Shown: piece by piece, positions 59,758 through 64,000 of the stretch
Position numbering within the stretch: position 1 is the first letter of the stretch
Layout of the letters: every line of letters starts with the position of its first letter
NCBI RefSeq assembly: GCF_027244095.1
Contig: NC_069661.1
Coordinates: forward strand, 149,125,501-149,189,500
Origin: Hemicordylus capensis
Taxonomy: Eukaryota; Chordata; Lepidosauria; Squamata; Cordylidae
Direction: 5' to 3'
Length of the DNA stretch: 64,000 nt
The notes under the pieces: model-generated
Database searches by the model: none
Told to the model about the DNA's origin: nothing
Seen by the model: the letters and a program-made list of their open reading frames with translations, nothing else
Program-made: the position numbers and the translations under genes

Positions 59758-60556
59758 GGCTGATTAGTTCTTACTAGAACAACTAGTTTATTCTTAGTTG
59801 GTCTTAAACAATTCAGCTAGAATCAAATCTTCATGTGAAGACTTGTTTGGATTTTTAAAAAATGTTGAGAACTCTCATCCTCAACCTTCACTAAAGGCCA
59901 TGAAGGCCAGCTAGGAACAACTTGTCAAATCAGAAGCCCCAAAGGACACATTACTAAAATTTTAATTAAAATCCTCTCACATACAAGGATATATGGGGAC
60001 TCTGCTGCCATCTGTGCCTCCCAAAAAATTACATCAGATTTTTTTGTTTTAGAACGACTGCAATCAATACTGGAGACTCAAAAGATAAGTAAAACCCATA
60101 TTTCACTAAAATTATTGTTGGCAGTAGATAAGCATGATATTGCTACCACCATGCTTGGCCATCCCTGCAACCTTGACAGGTCATCAATCCAACCACTGAC
60201 TGTCTGGTTACTTGAGCACAAGGCTCCAGAGGTCTGTCATCAAAATCGCAACAAGTAGAGAAGACCTCCCACTCTAGTTTGAAGTTTGGCTTAAAAACCT
60301 TTTAAAATAGGTTTTAAAGCAGCGATTTAAAAATAATTTTGTTGCACAGTCAATTCATAGTGGAGCAAATAATTTGGATTCAAAAATCAAAACATTAGTA
60401 AGAAGATATTTACTGCATTTGACTGGACTAAAAAAAACCTTTCAAAAAACTCCTTCAACTATATAGGCTAGGAGTATAATCTGGGAGTCTGCCAAGCATA
60501 TCACTCCTGCAACATGGTAGCAACACACAGCTTTTTACTCCTCTTGCTTCAGGTAC

Positions 60557-60658
60557 CTTCACCTTCTGCATGAAGTGAAAACTGACCCAATGTTTGGAAA
60601 CACAAAGATTTCCAAACATTGGATCAGTTTTTCATTTCATGCAGAAGGCGCAGGTGAA
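60557..60658. repeat. hairpin with about 44-bp arms
   Basis: Left arm cttcaccttctgcatgaagt...ccaatgtttggaaa (60558-60600) pairs with tttccaaacattgg...catgcagaaggcgcaggtga (60609-60658) with few mismatches and a loop of about eight bases. No known family recognised. Confidence 0.8.
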
Positions 60659-60761
60659 AGTGCTGAGAAGCTTGTTACAGTTCATGCAACCTTCACATGT
60701 TCTGAAGTCTATGAAGCTCAATATGCAAGTCCAAAATCAGAAACAATACACCAATTCACAC

Positions 60762-62790
60762 TAGATAAGAACAGTCCTGCTGGATCAGGTCCAAGGCCCA
60801 TCTAGTCCAGCATCCTGTTTCACACAGTGGCCCACCAGATGCCACTGGAAGCCTACAGGCAGGAGCGATGGACATGCCATCGTGACATGCCATCATGATC
60901 ATCTTGGTTGCCCTCTTCTGCACCTTTTCCAGTTCTATAATGTCCTTTAGATGTGGTGACCAGAACTGTATGCCAAGTGTGGCCACTCCCTAATGATCCC
61001 TAGCATGGAACTGGCCTTTTTCACAGCTGCCGCACACTGAGTAGACACTTATCCCATGACTGCTAATTTCCCCCCCAAGAGTCTTTGATGAGGAACTTTG
61101 TCGAAAGCTTTTTGGAAGTCCAGGTATACTATGTCAACCAAATCACCTTTATCCACACACCTGCTGACACTCTCAAAGAACTCCCAAAAACTTTGTGAGG
61201 CAAGATTTACCTTTTCAGAAGCCATGCTGGTTCTCCCCACAGCAGGGCCTGTTCTATGTGATTTACAATTTTATCCTTGAGAATGATTTCCATCAGTTTG
61301 CCTGGAACAGATGTTAAGCTAACTGGCCTCTAATTTCCCAGATCGCCCCTGAATCCCTTTTTTGAAAATTGGTATTTAATTGGCTGCTTTCCAGTCCTCC
61401 GGTACAGCACCTGATTTTAGGGATAAGTTATATATATTTTGCAAGGAGTTTGGCAATTTCACATTTGAGTTCTTTAAAGACTCTTGGATGGATGCCATCT
61501 GTCCCTTTTGTACAGGCTTCGCTTGTCCCAAATTGTATCCCAGTGCCTAACAAATCTAAAGTGGCCTGGCACCAACGTCTCATCCGCGCATTGAAACCCC
61601 TTAATTCTACCTGTCTTGCTGAACCTGCATGTGGAACAGGTAGCATTTCTGAGAACGCTACCTTGGGGGTCCTGAACTTCAATATGTTACCTATCAGCCT
61701 AAATTTGGCTTCCAGGACCTTCCAACTACATTTCCCCACATCATTGGTGCTGATATGCACCACAACAGCTGTCTTCTCCCCAACACTGGCTAACAGCGTA
61801 TCTAGACGTCACGTGATGTCCACAACCTTCGCACCAGGCACGCAAGTCACCGTGCAGTCAACACACGGGTCACAAACCCATCTCTCCATACCTCTAATGA
61901 TTGAATCGCCCACTACAAGGAGGCCCCCAACCCCCAGAGGAGTATCCCCTGTGTGAGAGGATATGGGCTCATCATCCACGCAAGGAGTCCCTTCTAAAGG
62001 AGCATTTCCCTTTTCCTCAGACTGATGCTCTCCTTCCCTGAGAGCAGAGGAGCTATCAGCCTTGGAGTAGGATGCCTCTACCTCTATACCTGAAGGTCTT
62101 GTCTGCATGCCTCTCTGTTTCTCCAGATCCACCACCTTGGTCTCAAGGAATTTGTCCCTGAGAGTCAGGAGCTCCTTTCACCAAGCACATACTCATGACT
62201 TCTGCCCATGGAGCAAATAGTCATATGTGCAACACTTTGTGCAATACACTGGGAAGTGCCCCCTCCACTGCTGGCTTTCTATCTTCATAACTGGTTTTGT
62301 TGGCTGTTTACTGTATTTAGAGATAGTTTATTAGAAAGTTCAATTTTAGATGTATTGGCCAGCTATTTAACCATTCAAATTTCCTTTCTCAAGAATCTGA
62401 GGGAGGGAGTAGTACTTACCTTCTTTTCCCACTGGGCTCCTTGTGATCAAGAGGACTTGTTTCAGGCTCCACTGCTAAACTCCATGCAAAACTCTAATGC
62501 CCTGTTTGCTAAGTTCTGTTCACTAATCTCTCGGGCCTTCACCTCTTATATAGGGAGTAGGCTTCAAACAGACACAGGAATGAAGCTCACAGGAATGTGG
62601 GTCCTCCCACCAGGTATAACTCACTACAGCCCAAGCTGACTCCTCCCTCTGTCCTCTTCCAGGCAGTGAGAAATAACAACTAAATGCCACAGAGCCCCCT
62701 ATGCTAGCCCTGGCAAATGCTAGCCATGGCAGGAAACAAACACAGACATAAACACACTAGGACTTCTCCCTTAAAGAGAAACCAGCCCCT
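60762..62790 (-). mobile_element. CR1-type LINE, rearranged: ORF1 esterase region joined to RT
   Basis: On the - strand the 5' part carries an SGNH-esterase-like ORF1 piece (VVGDSIIRGMERWVCDP at about 62050-61950; VHISTNDVGKCSW at 61760; LPVPHAGSARQVELRGFN), as known for CR1 ORF1. It passes without endonuclease into RT text at about 61510 (TDGIHPRVFKELKCEIAKLL), and later IVYLDFQKAFDKVPHQRLLG (61150-61060). The 3' end matches the 26-27 kb CR1 copy. Several frame breaks are present. The endonuclease and the first RT part are absent. Confidence 0.8.
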
Positions 62791-63708
62791 CAAAATCTCC
62801 CCTCCTCCTGTTAGTTAGTTTGAAGGAAAAGGCTTGATGTTTTGTTTAGATTACAAGATAAACATGTAATGCTTGTATTTTTAGAGGCAAAGTAAGATAA
62901 TGGATTTTTCTTCCAGTTACCACAACACTTGCAATCTAGTCCTGAAAATCTTTGAAGTTCCACAAGGCTTGATGGGGCGACTCCCAAGTAACTGCAAGGA
63001 TAGTTGCTTCCAATGTATGATAAACACACTGAACTCTTCAATAGTGTTATGAAATGGAAATGAATATCTATATTTATTGCAACTCCTTAATTACATAACA
63101 AAATCATTTGAGCTTTTCTCCAAGTTCTAACAGTAACAGCACATTTTGCTTTTTAAATTAAAATTGGAGGCACACCAGTCTTATAACCTGAAGTCTATGT
63201 TGAGAGACTGCATGATCACATCAGTCTTTCTACTCACATTCAAAAGGAGATTATCTGGTGTGTGTGTTTTTTGTAAACCTGCCTCTTCTGAAGGTGGGTA
63301 ATTCTAACAGAGAGAAGCAGGAATGATTTGATCATCCAGTCATGCCCAACACAGTGACACCAAATTACTTACACACACAGGCTGATTGGAAGGAGAAGCC
63401 TAATCGGTGAATCATGCACAGCTGCAGCAGGTTGTGAGTGGATACTTTGAGCTCATAGAAGTATTTATTTGCTTTCCTGCAGCACACTAACATGCCCAAT
63501 ACCACAATGTGGGAATTACTGTTGTATAAAAACAAAACCACTAAAGACATTTTCTGTTCTCAAGCAACAAATAAAGCAGATGACAATACTTTACTATTAG
63601 TGAATTTAACATTCTTCTGTTCAAAAGATTTCAGTTATAGAGAAGAAACAGATGACCAATGTACACATGAAACTATTAAGATATGTTTGGAAAGTTAAAA
63701 AGGCTTAC

Positions 63709-64000
63709 CTGAGCATGAAAATTCGACATAGTTGTTGTCTCTATATCTTTCTTTCCCAAAATCTCCATTTTCACTGGTGAATTGGGAAAATTAAATGAAA
63801 AGTAGTCTAAAAAGTCAGGTAAATAAGTAGCTGCCCCATGAACAATACCCATTACATAGTAAGCTGCGCAGTTTTCATTTTCACTAAAAACCAGACCCAC
63901 AAATTCTTCTGCAAATCTCTCCATCTCCACAGGAGACAACTGGGAGAGTTCATTACTGTAGGCATGGATAACTGAAGCACCTCCATTAGGCTGGTGCTCA
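63709..64000 (-). CDS. RSBN1L: RSBN1L coding exon, cut by the right window edge
   Basis: The - strand reads IEHQPNGGASVIHAYSNEL, then a segment with FAEEFVGLVFSENEN and VMGIVHGAATYLPDFLDYF, and ends TTTMSNFHAQ at a GTAAG donor (63708-63704). This matches the conserved core of round spermatid basic protein 1-like (about 846 aa in human). The RSBN1 family includes C. elegans DPY-21 and mouse RSBN1, nuclear JmjC-type H4K20me2 demethylases; for RSBN1L the enzyme role is inferred from homology. The exon ends in phase 0 and holds 97 codons plus one base here; the basic, low-complexity N-terminal half of the protein is off the window. The following intron is about 14.1 kb and loaded with repeats. 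Confidence 0.95.

Larger units (their letters stand above)
49647..63708 (-). other. RSBN1L: large RSBN1L intron (about 14.1 kb)
   Basis: Bounded by GTAAG at 63708 and TTTCAG at 49648-49647. It holds LINE, Tigger-like, Penelope-related and CR1 copies listed separately. Stretches 49650-51260, 56190-57970, 58745-59330, 59760-60550 and 62800-63708 show no exon and no element that I recognise, apart from a G-run at 50032-50042 and short AT-rich tracts. Confidence 0.7.

Noticed and set aside
61369-61956. 195-codon frame on the + strand
   Set aside because: It is the antisense of CR1 ORF1/RT text, which explains its length.

Overview
The window is nuclear DNA from a vertebrate, most likely a squamate reptile. 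It has three host genes with long introns and GT-AG splice sites, one CpG-island promoter, and about half of the sequence recognisable as transposable elements. The squamate call rests on tRNA-headed SINEs with a BovB-like tail (Sauria SINE type), many L2-type LINEs with short-tandem-repeat tails, CR1 LINEs, a Penelope-like element, a DIRS-like fossil and Tigger/hAT-type DNA elements. The species cannot be named from the sequence.

Host genes. TMEM60 lies on the + strand, with its whole coding region in one exon at 25136-25540. RSBN1L lies on the - strand and its C-terminal six coding exons are present: 63709-64000 (cut by the window edge), 49509-49646, 48676-48818, 46887-47054, 43570-43678 and 42834-43481. 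All junctions keep the reading frame and give about 498 residues. The order and orientation match the human PHTF2 - TMEM60 - RSBN1L neighbourhood, so the CpG-rich block at about 19.0-20.3 kb is read as the divergent PHTF2/TMEM60 promoter. A good splice donor on the - strand at 19470 would then end the PHTF2 5'-UTR exon. The PHTF2 coding exons would lie beyond the left edge, and 1-19470 would be PHTF2 intron 1. TMEM60 and RSBN1L converge tail to tail across 25.8-42.4 kb, which is filled with repeats.

Layout. 1-19 kb: PHTF2 intron with SINEs, an hAT-type MITE, an L2 LINE split by a SINE, a Tigger-like transposon and a dispersed repeat (6.7-10.2 kb), an antisense L2 RT fragment (11.1-12.2 kb), and a probable processed pseudogene (about 17.7-18.0 kb). 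19-20.3 kb: bidirectional promoter. 20-25 kb: TMEM60 intron. 25.1-25.8 kb: TMEM60 coding exon and 3' UTR. 26.2-38 kb: intergenic repeats, including CR1 split by L2, an APE-type LINE, a DIRS-like fossil and a 4.1-kb Penelope-like element with three layers of nested insertion. 39-42.3 kb: MITE-like elements and a foldback. 42.4-64 kb: RSBN1L, whose introns hold a nearly full-length L2 (52.5-56.2 kb), a Tigger-like element (58 kb), a coding-free derivative of the Penelope terminal repeat (59.3-59.8 kb), a hairpin (60.6 kb) and a rearranged CR1 (60.8-62.8 kb).

I found no undescribed cellular system. The most informative unusual items are the Penelope element with its solo-terminal-repeat relative, the CR1 copy joining an ORF1 esterase region directly to RT, a Tigger-like insertion that can be placed on one TA of a LINE, and several long foldbacks. 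The RSBN1L exons keep the HxD...H pattern expected of its JmjC-like H4K20 demethylase family.
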